A DNA stretch of 64,000 nucleotides. Source: Blasia pusilla (taxonomy: Eukaryota > Marchantiophyta > Marchantiopsida > Blasiales). Of the stretch, positions 34,545 to 45,808 are shown one piece after another (positions within the stretch are counted from its first letter, which is position 1; every line of letters starts with the position of its first letter). The stretch covers positions 59,644,001-59,708,000 of the forward strand of contig CM114272.1 in assembly GCA_050084515.1 (NCBI GenBank), written 5' to 3'. The notes below the pieces were generated by a model. That model was not told the origin of the DNA. It saw only the letters and a list, made by a program, of their open reading frames with translations, and made no database searches. The position numbers and the translations under genes were made by a program.

Positions 34545-35726
34545 TGTGATACCCACAATTATGTAATCTTGAAGAATATATCTTTTTATTCAACGAAGAC
34601 TCTTGTATATTATGATTTTGATTATGATTATTTATTATTATGAAGAAGAATAAGTGAATCACCAAGCTCCTAAGACAAGGCAGAGAGATGAAGATCAAGG
34701 ATTTGCCTTAGAGGAGAATCAAAAGCTGTAACGAAGTATAAAGGATCAAAGCGAAGCTTAACAAAGTCTAACGAAGCTCAACGAAGCTCTATATACGAAG
34801 TACTTCGCTCTTTAACGAAGCACGAAGAGCGAAGCACGAAGAGCGAAGCACGAAGCACGAAGAGAATGAAGAACTTCGTCCTCCGGAAATTTAGCGCAGC
34901 GAGGCTCAACATGATTGAGATTCAAACCGACACATAGTTTAAACAATTAGACTAGGAAAGGGCGCGACCCTTTGTATCAAATTGGTAGTTAGAACAGTTT
35001 TGTACCGCGGATTCACAAGGATCGTAGGAAAAGCTAAGAGAACCATAGATCTAGGTAGTTACAGATATTGAAGAGACACCAACTTCACCAAGAACGCTTC
35101 GGATCATAGAAACGCTCCTCCTCTCGAGAATATTTAAGAAACAGGACAGAAGCTATTATCATCATTCGCTCATGAAGTCCTTATGCTGTAGGAATGGTCC
35201 GAGCAAGAGAGTTGTACCCTCTCGAGCTTGTATATACTTTGAAGTATTCCAATTCTTGATGGAGTAGTAAAGCATTCATTCATTCATTCTGATGTGCGAT
35301 GCTTATGTCTGAATATTCTTTTGGGTCTGCTGAGTGAAGAGTAAATCAAAGTAACTTTTCTCATCAATGGAATAATCAACATAAAGTTGTATGAAATCTG
35401 TTTGACAGAGAGAGTAACCTGCCCCGACGGATTGAGTTCGAAAGTAGGAGAAGCCAACTTTATTCTTGAGGTCTCTGTGAGGTTCCGAGATGTCGAGAGA
35501 ACAAATTGCCCTGGCGCCCTTTAAACTCCACTGAGAGAATTGAAGAAGAAAACATAGGTACTAAAAAGGATCGGAAGATGTTACTGGAATACTATATTTG
35601 AATTACATAATCAATAACACTTTTACAACATAATCATCACTTTATACTCTCTTTTCATCCAACAATGATCCTCTTGGGGATCGAACTCTACAATTGACTG
35701 TAAATAAGAAACACTTAGACATTACA
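34545..35726 (+). mobile_element. Solo LTR with perfect 5-bp target duplication
   Basis: Starts TGTGATACCCACAATT and ends GACATTACA; the flanks are AGATC on both sides (34540-34544 and 35727-35731). No internal genes. It contains tandem GAGCGAAGCACGAA units near 34810-34865, a TATTTAAGAAAC box near 35138, and GATCCTCTTGGGGATCGAAC near its 3' end. It is the same family as the LTR at 40066 and the reversed copy at 61157. A solo LTR is the expected product of LTR-LTR recombination. Confidence 0.92.
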
Positions 35727-35731
35727 AGATC

Positions 35732-38150
35732 TTTAAAATTTCTTTGGGAGGATTGAGTTTGAAACCATGGACCTTATGATAGGTCATGTGTCATGCAATG
35801 ATATCACCATCACGAAGGGGTACCTTTTATTGATAAAACACATAAAGATATGTGAGTAGGTTATGGTGGGCATGTTTACAATTATGAATTTTTATTCCAA
35901 AGTAACGGTATGAATTAGTGGAAGCTCTCGTATCCTACTCCAAACGCTTCCACACAATACGTATGGTACCTGAAGATATCAAGTCTCCATCCCAAGAGCA
36001 CGACCGTCACTTGACTCTATTTGCTCCAAGACACAAACATGGCTCCACCTCTATCTCACGAGCTCGTATGCACTCCATGCAACTTGTCACATCTTATTTC
36101 GGCGTAGGTAGAGTTCTATCGCGTCGACGGCATAGAGAGTCAGCGGGCTGCTTGGGTGTAACTTCGTCTCCACATGTCGGATGAGGTTGGCGACAGGTTT
36201 CTTGTGTCGGGAACGTCATTTATGGCGATTTCCCTATTTTAGTTTTTGTCCGTCAAGTGATCCGTTGACCGAGTCAACAGTCACCAGATAACCTCTACAC
36301 TCAAGATAGCGTTGGTAGGACTATTTTTGGGGGAAGAGCCTTTTGGATCTTCCCAAGGGTATAAGAGTGAGAAAGATGGCTTTCCCAAGCCATCTTTCTC
36401 TGTTGAGCCTTAGGAGCCCCTCTCTAGCATAGACATATGTAGGAGTTAGGGTGCTAGCGTCCGGATTCCCTCATAGCGGAGGATGGATGTGGTTGGATAT
36501 GCCTATGTAAATTCATGAGTGGAGTTTTAGGTCGGGTGAGCCGTTTTTACTACTCTTGATTTTACATGAGAAAGATGCGAGGGGGTAGGGAATTTTCTAT
36601 TTGCAGGTAGGAAAGCGAGTTACCTCGGTTGGGGAGCCCTTAGAGACGTTGGTTGACGTTGGTGTGTCATTTTTATGTTCACATGAAAGGGAATTCATGG
36701 AGATCTGATGATTTCACACCGAAGTGTTTTTTTGATGATTCGCTCTTTGATACATTCTTTCCCTTTGCTTGTGTGGACTTCTTTGTTGTGATCCGAGTTG
36801 CCATTCTACTTCATTCTGTGTTGTTGAGGTTGGGTGCAGGGTTGAGCAGTCGGTGCTAAAGAGACAGAAGTACTTTGAGAACTTCAGAAGCTATTGCCGA
36901 AGCTAAACTCGCACTTGGAGATGAAGCCGAAGCTAAACTCGCGCACCTGGACTTGCACTTCAAGAGCTCAAGCGGAAGCTAAACTCGCACTTGGACAGGA
37001 ACTTGAAAGTAGGGGTTTTGCTGACGGAGTTAGAGTCAAGTTGGTAGACTCAACAACTCGAGTCTTCAAGCTGAATCCAAAGTTCAACCCGACTTCAAAG
37101 ACTTGAGTATTTGGACTGTAGCATACAGATCAACATAATTAGTAGTCGCACTTAGAATAGTATACAGTAGAGCACAATAAGAATACGTAGAAGACAATGG
37201 CGCTTTGAGCCGCCTTGTAATTGAGTTAACAAATCAATAAATCCCAAGAGCTAAAGCCTCCGTAACGATTCTATGGAGCCTGAAAGCAAACGTCACCTAA
37301 GCAGGGGCTGGAGTGTGTAGAATGAATGGACTTTGTAATTTTTGATGCAAGCAATAAATACATTGTTGCCTAAACTTCTAAACCCTAAGAGCAGACAATG
37401 ACAACCCTTTAACCCTTTAATCTTACTGAAGCAACTAAATTTGTATACAAACTATTACATGACACGAGGAAATGTTGTTTTAGATTAATTTTGAATTATG
37501 AAAGTGTTTCGTTCCCACTATCTTACAAGAGATGCTTTCATCAAGGTGATCTGTCTGAGATATCACTTAGTAAATGCAGAGATTATGTAGTAGCCAAAGG
37601 AAAAAGCGTTGTCCATTTTTCTCAGACTTCATTGGTGTGGGTTGATGGGGGACAGTAGCAGGGTGTAGCGCAGGTTGTGGCAGCGGATGTTCACGAGTGT
37701 GTCGTTGACCGGTGAGCGATGAGTATCGGGAAGGAGAAGAGAGATTTTCCTTGCAGGCATCGGAGGGTTGTTAAGTAAAGGTGGCTAGGCTACGGTGCGG
37801 GCCCCCGTTTAGGTCACTTTGGCCGTGGATAGGATCCACATAGACCTGACAAAACTTTAGCAGGTGATGGTAGAAGCAGACACGTAGAAGGATGTGTGTG
37901 GCGTACCGGAATTAGAGCAGACGGAGGAGTGTGCGTCAAGAAATGGAAGTTGGGCATGCCGGAGCTAAGAAGCTCCGAAGAAATATGAGGAAGAGACGGG
38001 AGGAGGCCGTGAGAAGCCGTGACCACGCAAAGCTAGTGAGTGGCCTCTCTTGCATTCTTATCTTAATTTCCTCACTACCATCATAACTGGCCACCGTTAG
38101 CCAAATTATCGCTGTCATTCGATTGGATTATCTTTAAGATCCCTATTGCA
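35732..38150. other. Spacer with a short triple direct repeat
   Basis: No supported gene. GAAGCTAAACTCGC occurs three times at about 36897-36985, inside a 70-codon ORF (36894-37106) that shows nothing else of note. The rest is unremarkable. Confidence 0.4.
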
Positions 38151-38157
38151 TCATATA

Positions 38158-38798
38158 TTACATTGGAACAAAATTCATGACTAAGGGGGCAGATTTTCTA
38201 CTTAAGCTTTGTGGGTAGTGATCAAATGAAATCTCAGCACATAGTAATTCCCAAGCACTACAATTCAGACCTAAAAATTGGAGCACCTCTCTATTTTCCT
38301 GTCTCAATTGAAGAATATTTCCATCTGTCAAAAGTGCATATACCTGTAACACAAACTTCTCAATGATTTGAGGCAAGCCATCCACAGTTTTTTCACACGT
38401 GGAAGTCTTCAGGTTCTGTAGGGAAATGCCTAGAGTTTGAAATCCCTGCACAATCATTTCCATAGTATTGCAAACATCTGAAATCACCTTGAGCCTCGCT
38501 GATAACTCTTGCAGTTCTACAAATGATCCCTTGTGAGACTTTGTTGGCTTCTTTCCTGCATGCCCCATAAAAATCTTCACAAATGATTCGCTGAAGTTCT
38601 TATTCCAATGTGACAGTGACAAGCTAGCAGTAGAAATTTCACAACAAGATTTCTTCCAACAACTTTCTTCACGCGTTTTGCAATATCCCCTCGTGATTCC
38701 TGGCCTCTATCCCTTTCTTTAAGTCCTTGTGGAGGTCTAAAAGCTTGTTCAAGTTGGATCACTCCTCTGGTCCTCTTGATTGCACGAGTTTTTTCCAT
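38158..38798 (-). pseudogene. Unrecognised ORF pair, frameshifted
   Basis: ORF 38622-38158 (154 codons) begins LSHWNKNFSESFVKIFMGH and continues with helical-looking sequence (ELQELSARLKVISDVCNTM; FQTLGISLQNLK; IIEKFVLQVYALL; LRQENREVLQFLGLNCSAW). The upstream ORF 38798-38577 (MEKTRAIKRTRGVIQLEQAF) overlaps it in another frame and may be the same gene before a frameshift near 38620. Amino-acid texture is protein-like. I do not recognise a family; no transposase or RT motif is visible. Confidence 0.45.
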
Positions 38799-38819
38799 GG
38801 TGATAGATCAAAATCAAAT

Positions 38820-40065
38820 ACTTAAATTAAGAAGAAGCTCTTCACACTTGTTTCCCTAGATTCACAGCCACTTTATCTCCCAAAAATCAAAATGCCTAGG
38901 GCCGGCAAAAGACCCTATGATCTGTGGCGCTATCCGTGGAGATCCCATTAGGCTTGCTTGATATGGAATGCTTTCCATGATTTTCAAGTGCCCCAATCCT
39001 CCATACACACGGACAACAAAACAACAATGAAATCACGTGGATGTGCCACTATCCATGTTCAATATCATCGATCTTGCTTATTTGTCTAGCTCAGCTTATG
39101 GGCCAATTTCTTCTTTCGTGGTCTCGACTTTGGAAAGGATGGTTACTTACTTGAACTTCCATCGTGGGATGGACACATAACTGTATTGAATCCTGATCCA
39201 TGTTCGTGCGCCTACTCTCCTTGAACGTTAATCTTTGTTGTTGCTGAAGCGTGCGTTCAATAGATCACCCTCTCAACGCTGATCTGCATCCAAACACACA
39301 CTCTGATTAGTCGGGTCTTGGATCAATCAGCGGGCTAACTTTCTGAGTTCTCAGTCTCTCATCAAGCTCAACCTTCCTAGTTTTTCCATTTACAACACAT
39401 GCAAGTCTTGAAAGACTTGGGAAATACTTTCTGGTCAGTTCAAAAACCTCAAACGGCATTTTGTGCCTGGCGGCTCCAACTGTCCGATGGACATCCAATG
39501 AGTCCTAATCGAGACTCGCACAAAGTGAATCTCGGGTCGGAATCCAAGTGTGGCGACAAACCCTTGGATCAGGTTTGGGTTTCAAGTTCCAATGCCAAAC
39601 TTCCGTTCCATCCCGTGCCTCAAAGCTGTTGTCTGGTGCTCAATATGGAGATTCGTGTTCCAAGACATCTTGGAGAGACTCCTCCCTTACTAGTACTTCT
39701 GGGGATCTCAGGGGTTCCCTAAATTTAGGGAAAGACACCCAGGCCTCTCCAATTGGCCCTCAATCCGATTGCTCTCACAATTATTTTTGAACAATATCTT
39801 AGTCTGTACTTATGTGTTTGCTGAGATCTTTAGTGAGTTGGAAGCGACTCAAGATAATCTTTCCAATTCGCCATTACTTGTTCCGAATGCATCTTCAAGC
39901 TAAAGGTTATGGTCCAAAATATAGTCAAATTCCCATAACACTAGTCGTATTCCAAAATTGGTTCTCACCTCTTTGGCAACCAACCTTCCAAGATTCAACT
40001 CATCTCAAGTCTTGGCTCGCGTTTGGTCTAGGTTTCATAGTTGCAACCACTAATGCATGAAACGT
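38820..40065. other. Spacer upstream of the outer gypsy LTR
   Basis: Plus-strand ORFs at 39399-39722 and 39812-40060 have no recognisable domain. Nothing supported. Confidence 0.4.
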
Positions 40066-41349
40066 TGTGATACCCATAACTTTGTAATTTTGGAGATTTA
40101 CACCTTTGATTCAAGGAATGAAGACTCTATGAAGTAAAGCTTGTATATATAGAACTGTTTTAGATATTATGTTTGTGTATTGGAAGAATGGGTAATATTG
40201 AAGTGGATCACAAAGCTCCTATGATAAGGCAGAGTGGTGGAAAATCAAGGACTTGCCTTAGAGGAGAGGGAAATACAATAACAAAGTCTAAAGACTAAGA
40301 GCGAAGCTTGGAAAAGACAACGAAGCCTTATTAAGAACCTGTTTATGAAGTGCTTCGCTCTTGAAAGAATCACGATGAAGAAGAAGAGGAAGAAGTACTT
40401 CGCTCTTCAACGAAGCACTTGGAACAAGCGCGAAGAATGCAGTGCTTCGTCCTCAGACCAAGAGGAAGAGCTTCGTCCTCAAAGGAAGAATAAGAGGTCC
40501 AGACTTTGCAGCGAAGCTAAGATTTGTCGTGATTTCAAGCGGCACACTGTTAGAATAATTACGCGAGGAAGAGGTGTGACTTTTTGGACCAGATAGGAAG
40601 TTAGGACAATTACACCCAGCGGATTCATAGCGATCATAGAAAAAGATAAGAGAACGGTAGATCAAGGTAGTTACAAACTCTCAGTAGGTATTAGTTTCCT
40701 AAGAGACGCTTTAGATCTTTGGACCTACTATTGCCTTGGAGGATATTTAAGAAGCATGAAAGTAGCTATCAACATCATTCTTTCACGAAGTCCTTATGCT
40801 ATAGGAATGGTTTGAGCAAGGGAGTAGTACCCTCTCAAGCTTGTATACACTTTGAAGCTTTCTCATTCTTGATGGAGTAGTAAAGAACTCATTTCTTCAT
40901 TCTGATGTACGATGCATATGTCTAAGAGTTCTTATTGGGTTTGCAGAGTGAAGAGTGGATCAAGAGAACACTTTCATCATTAGAATAATCAACATCGAGT
41001 TGTAAGAAATCTGTTCGATAGAGAGTAGCATGCCTAGACGGATTGAGTTCTGAAAATAGGAGAAGCCAACTTCTTGTTGAGGTCTTGTGAGGTTCTTTGA
41101 TGTTGAGTGAAGATTTACTTGAGCGTGACTTCAATTCCACTGGAGAGAATCAAGGAAAGAAATATTGGTACTAATAGAGAGAAGAATACGCTGATAAGTG
41201 ATTGAGTCCGAATTGTACACACTTAACTACAATTATTGCAAGATAAATGGCATCTTGAACTCTCTTTTCACATAATCGTGATCCTCTTGGGGATCGAACT
41301 CACTAAATTACTCTAAAAAGATCAATTCTTATACTTCTTGTATATTACA
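40066..41349 (+). mobile_element. 5' LTR of the outer plus-strand gypsy element
   Basis: Starts TGTGATACCC and, by comparison with the two solo LTRs, ends at the ATTACA near 41349. It shares with them the TTCGCTC/GAAGCACTT-rich U3, a TATTTAAGAAGC box near 40743, the GATTGAGTTCTGAAAATAGG block, and GATCCTCTTGGGGATCGAAC. The primer-binding site follows 16 nt later, fixing orientation. No 3' partner LTR was found downstream, so the element is incomplete. Confidence 0.8.
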
Positions 41350-41365
41350 CATACCAACAAGTTTT

Positions 41366-41383
41366 TGGCGCCGCTACCGGGGA
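41366..41383 (+). promoter_or_regulatory. Primer-binding site of the outer gypsy element
   Basis: TGGCGCCGCTACCGGGGA, close to the TGGCGCCGTTGCCGGGGA site common in plant gypsy elements. It is where a host tRNA would prime minus-strand DNA synthesis. The two differences from that consensus may be family-specific. Confidence 0.8.
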
Positions 41384-41392
41384 TCATAAGAT

Positions 41393-41653
41393 TTGCTGAA
41401 AATGGAGAGGCTGATGGATAACCCCGGGCCGGGGGAAGAAGCCTCGTTGCCTAAGAGACGTAACCATCTAGTTCTCACTGAAGAGCATCTCTTATCTCTA
41501 GCTATCCCCCTAAGAGAGTGGATGGAAGACGATAGTAATCTTTTTGCTGCATTAGTATTAGAGAAGATAGAAAAGTTAATTAGTATTGTCAAAGAACTTG
41601 TCGCCGAACGGTGCTTCGCCCATGAACGTCAGTTGTACTTGGTGATGACCCGG
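41393..41653 (+). pseudogene. Outer gypsy gag, N-terminal part (split by insertion)
   Basis: Opens soon after the primer site (MERLMDNPGPGEEASLPKRR), with an Ile/Leu-rich helix (LVLEKIEKLISIVKELV), and runs in frame to MTR at 41653, where the inner element is inserted. Bridging the insertion continues the frame as YFCLWKENVAG at 49287. Beyond 41653 the apparent ORF reads into the inner LTR and is not gag. Later stops make it non-functional. Confidence 0.7.
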
Positions 41654-42082
41654 TGTCGTGTCGAGAGCCTTTCTTCGAGCAAGGGCGGGCCTTCTAGCTG
41701 CGGTAGATGCGGTCGATGCAAAGTGAACTCTCTAATAAGTTCTCCTTTTTCAATACAAAATTATGATGTACACTCTCCATTCTCTCACGACAGGTATCAC
41801 AAATGGAAGTGCCGAGGCGATCACTTCTTCGTAACATCGGACCCCGAAATTCCTAACTATGAAATCCCTATAAACTATTTTACGCTTGTACACAAGGAAG
41901 ATAGCACAACTAGTGTTAAACCCTACTTGAGCAGGCCTATTGACATCCATGGATTGCTATATAAGGACAAACAAAGTACAATCCCATGTCCTTCCATATG
42001 TGACGATAGGAAGAATCACCGGAGTTGGAGATTGCATGACCTGGTTCATGAACGCCTCCCCAAAGTGATCAACTAAATAGCG
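41654..42082 (-). repeat. 3' LTR of inner element, truncated on its inner side
   Basis: By eye, the 429 bp match 48170-48598 with one difference (ATCAACTA against ATAAACTA at the inner end). The remaining roughly 680 bp are absent: sequence jumps at 42083 into integrase-start sequence. The outer terminus is intact. Confidence 0.88.
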
Positions 42083-43140
42083 AGTGCTAGGACCAGGTAA
42101 CGCATTCCCCAAAAACTTAGTGGCATAGCAAGTAGATCTATAACCCATTGATGATGAATAGACAAAGGATATGTGGGTTTAAGTCCATCTCTCACCTTGA
42201 TTTTTTATTGAAACTGATATTCAACACACGACCCAACATATCTCTCAACATCCTTATATAGGCCTTTCCACCAATACCTCTCTTTTATCTTGGTGAAAGT
42301 TGCCCAAGTACCTCTATGACCTGCCCATAAAGAATTGTGGAATTCTTTGAGCACTTGCATTTTTGTCCCATTGTCATCCACCACCCTCAAGGGCATTCCA
42401 TCTTTCCTCTTTGGCCTTTTCCAAAGATACCCATCTTGTAGTAGATAGCCATACGCCTTGTGCCGAATCTCCTTGAAGAACTTTTCTGTCCACCCTCCAT
42501 CTCTTTGCACAGTGCTTAAATAACGCCCAATTTCTTTTAACCTGCCCTCATACAAATCCTCTTTGAAGGCTAGAACATCCTCTATGCCACCTCGTTCTTG
42601 AGATAACACTTGCCACACATGTGCATCATCCTCATCTATCTCAGTTGCCTCCATATCTTCTTCTTGACTAAATCTAGCTCTAGACAACATGTCAGCTACT
42701 GAGTTCTCTTTCCCAGCTATATGCTTCAATTGTGGATTCAAGGACCTAATGTAGGCTATCCAACATAGCATGGCTATATCTGGAGTCGTACAATTCGCAA
42801 TCATACCTAACAAAGGTAGACAATCAACCTCAAGCAATACATAGGCTCCCATAAGATACTTCTTCTCAGCTTTCATTGTAGTTACAACTCCCCAAAGCTC
42901 CCTCTTTACCTGAGGGTACCTCCTCTATCGTTCCATAAGTGTACGAGCTCCAAACCTTGTCGCAAATCTTCTTCCTTCCACGTCATCCTGCCCAACTGCC
43001 CATCCGATAGCAATAGGACTAGTGTCCACTGTGATGATAATAGGTCGTCCGCATTCGTAGCTCATTTGTCATAGAATTGGTGGCGACTTCAATGCCTCCT
43101 TCAAGCCCTCCCTTCTACAAAGTTGGAAAACTCTTCTCAT
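42083..43140 (-). pseudogene. RNase H / integrase zinc-finger block, copy 1 of tandem duplication
   Basis: The minus-strand frame reads RNase H (MAIANC..-type region, LLEVDCLPLLGMIANC, then LKHIAGKENSVADMLSRARF), a linker, and the integrase HHCC finger (FHNSLWAGHRGTWATFTKIK, YWWKGLYKDVERYVGSCVEY). The last zinc ligand is Tyr instead of Cys. The first residues of the integrase core follow before the junction at 42083. Codon NPQLKH is intact here but is a stop in copy 2. Confidence 0.8.
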
Positions 43141-44159
43141 GCTAGGACCACGTAACACATTTCCCAAAGACCTAGTGGCATAGCAAGTAGATCTATAACC
43201 CATTGATGATGAATAGACAAAGGATATGTGGGTTTAAGTCCATCTCTCACCCTGATTTTTGATTGAAACTAACATTCAACACATGACCCAACATATCTCT
43301 CAACATCCTTATATAGGCCTTTCCACCAATACCTCTCTTTTATCTTGGTGAAAGTTGCCCAAGTACCTCTATGTCCTGCCCATAAAGAATTGTGGAATTC
43401 TTTGAGCACTTGCATTTTTGTCCCATTGTCATCCACCACCCTCAAGGGTATTCCATCTTTCCTCTTTGGCCTTTTCCAAAGATACCCATCTTGTAGTAGA
43501 TAGCCATACGCCTTATGCCGAATCTCCTTAAAGAACTTGTCTGTCCACCCTCCGTCTCTTTGCAGAGTGCTTAAAAAGCGCCCAATTTCTTTTAACCTTC
43601 CCTCATACAAATCCTCTTTGAAGGCTAGAACATCCTCTATGCCACCTTGTTCTTGAGATAACACTTGCCACACATATGCATCATCCTTGTCTATCTCACT
43701 TGCCTCCATATCTTCTTCTTGACTAAATATAGCTCTAGACAACATGTCAGCTATTGAGTTCTCTTTCCCAACTATATGCTTCAATTATGGATTCAATGAT
43801 CTAATGTAGGCTATCCAACGTAGCATGGCTATATCTGGAGTCGTACAGTTCGCAATCATACCCAACAGAGGTAGACAATCAACCTCAAGCAATACATAGG
43901 CTCCCATAAGATACTCCTTCTCAGCTTTCATTGTAGTTACAACTCCCCAAAGCTCCCTCTTTACTTGAGGGTACCTCCTCTGTCGTTCCGTGAGTGTACG
44001 AGCTCCAAATCTTGTTGCAAATCTTCTTCCTTCCGCGTCATCCTGCCCAACTGCTCACCCGATAGCAATAGGACTAGTGTCCACTGTGATGATAATAGGT
44101 CGTCCGCATTCGTAGCTCATTTGTCGTAGAATTGGTGGCGACTTCAATGCCTCCTTCAA
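43141..44159 (-). pseudogene. RNase H / integrase zinc-finger block, copy 2 of tandem duplication
   Basis: Same domains as copy 1: DTSPIAIG...VGQDDAEGRRFATRFGA (RNase H start), ADMLSRAIFSQEE, and the HHCC finger ending GSCVEC, here with all four ligands. Stops: TGA at IG(stop)AVG, TAA at NP(stop)LKH, TGA at VLA(stop)EEF. The duplicated unit is about 1.06 kb. Its sequence joins RT at 44160 through a TAG (MM-stop-LKEAL). Confidence 0.82.
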
Positions 44160-45728
44160 CTACATCATTGCTGCTCTTTGCTTCTTCTCCCAAGTGAACT
44201 TCTTCTTCTTTCTCAACAACTCATACAAAGGATCAGATATGTGGCCAAAATGAGGAATCCACACCTGATAGAACACACAAGCTCCTAAAAACCTTCTCAC
44301 TTCGGTGACGTTTTTGCATTCTCGTATCCTCCCGATGACATCAACTTTTGCTGGATTTGGTTTTCGGCCAAACTCTCCACAAAGATGACCCACTACCACG
44401 ATCTGAGGAACCCCAAAGCTACACTTTTTCTGAGAAAGAGTAAGATTGACCTCTTCTAGTCTTGTTAGGATCATATCCACATCTCGAATATGATAAGACA
44501 CAAACTTTCTACACCCATCTTTCACAACCCTCTCAATCCTATCTTCTATTGCACACCCCTTTATAGGGATATCATCTACAAAAGGAATGGTTTTCTCAGG
44601 AATGAACTCTCTCAAGATCTTATTCATTGCACTCTGCATGTGAGCAACAGAATTTGTTGCTCCTTGAGGTAATGTGCACATTCTTACAAGCCCAAGTGGA
44701 GTGCGCATAGTGGTAATATCTCTACTCTCTGTAGCTAATTGGAATTGATCATATCCCGAGTGCAAATCTCCTATAGAATAGATAGCACGGGCTGCAAAAG
44801 CTTCTGCGACTTCATCTATTCTAGGCCCCGCTCCCATATTTTGAATGGTTATCTTATTTGCCGGTTGCATATCTTGAATGAACCGAAGAGCTCCTGATTT
44901 CTTCAGCACAGTGAACCATCGACTCGAGTAAGGCCCCATAGATGGCTCTGAGATACCCATCTGCATCTTCTCCTTCCATAACTCAATTAGCTTGGGAATC
45001 ATAGCTCGTGGTACAGGTATGGGTTTCAAATCCCAAGGCATATGTGGAACTGTGAAAATTACCATCGGTGTTACCACACTCGTGTCTATACAACCAATTT
45101 CTTGTGTAGTAAAAGAGAAAGCCTTACCATGTCTCCTTAACATCTCCCGAAAGCATTTTCTTTCAATTTCTGTGAGAAACTCACCCCCTCCGATTTTCAG
45201 ACGATCTAGCGTCTCTTCTGTGAACTTGTGTCCTATCTTCTTGACATCCCGCAGACTTGGCTCCATTGATGCACGTTCTACTTGTCTCCCACAACCCTCT
45301 GGTAGTTGAGTAGCCATTGGTTTCACCTTCCGGGCCACTGTCTTGTATTTTGTGTGCACTTGTGCCTCCATGGGATGTTTGTCAGACTCAAACCCGTGCC
45401 CATCCGCTTCCTTCTGCATAGATTCATATTCATTTTCTCCTTCCATGAACCTTGATACCTCTTCATGCAACTCACACGAGTGAATTGTAATCACCCTTGT
45501 ATCCAGCGAATCGATGTTCATCTGGGTAAACACCTCTTCAAGACTATCTCCAAAACCCTCTTCTTCATACATCCCACTAATGAACTCTTCATCTAATAGA
45601 ACACCCTTACATTTTAACAAACCCTCCTTTTTTTTCATAAAACGTCTTTTCTTTTCATTCATTTCTTTCATCATTTGGAATCTACTAGACCACGAAGAAA
45701 AACATTGAGAAAACCCACACCTAAACAT
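44160..45728 (-). CDS. Inner gypsy reverse transcriptase ORF
   Basis: A 522-codon ORF. An N-terminal linker (LEEVFTQMNIDSLDTRVI) precedes the RT: PYSSRWFTVLKKSGALRFIQ, RAIYSIGDLHSGYDQFQL, TPLGLVRMCTLPQGATNSVA, catalytic PFVDDIPIKG, LSQKKCSFG and GHLCGEFGRKPNPAKVDVIG, ending KKFTWEKKQRAAMM at a TAG. The frame is -1 relative to protease and overlaps it by about 27 codons, so the biological start is probably a frameshift near 45809-45830, not the first Met. RT itself is uninterrupted here. Confidence 0.88.
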   Translation of the reverse strand: MFRCGFSQCFSSWSSRFQMMKEMNEKKRRFMKKKEGLLKCKGVLLDEEFISGMYEEEGFGDSLEEVFTQMNIDSLDTRVITIHSCELHEEVSRFMEGENEYESMQKEADGHGFESDKHPMEAQVHTKYKTVARKVKPMATQLPEGCGRQVERASMEPSLRDVKKIGHKFTEETLDRLKIGGGEFLTEIERKCFREMLRRHGKAFSFTTQEIGCIDTSVVTPMVIFTVPHMPWDLKPIPVPRAMIPKLIELWKEKMQMGISEPSMGPYSSRWFTVLKKSGALRFIQDMQPANKITIQNMGAGPRIDEVAEAFAARAIYSIGDLHSGYDQFQLATESRDITTMRTPLGLVRMCTLPQGATNSVAHMQSAMNKILREFIPEKTIPFVDDIPIKGCAIEDRIERVVKDGCRKFVSYHIRDVDMILTRLEEVNLTLSQKKCSFGVPQIVVVGHLCGEFGRKPNPAKVDVIGRIRECKNVTEVRRFLGACVFYQVWIPHFGHISDPLYELLRKKKKFTWEKKQRAAMM

Positions 45729-45808
45729 ATACGATTCTTCCCCCTCTACTAGCGGAAGACTCTTTCTTTTCTCTGCACCACCATATTCTCGCTCTATAGG
45801 AGTGCTAA

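Noticed and set aside
41655-42076. C-terminal two thirds of the plus-strand ORF 41393-42076 as a real protein
   Set aside because: The ORF is a chance fusion of outer gag with the inner LTR read antisense.
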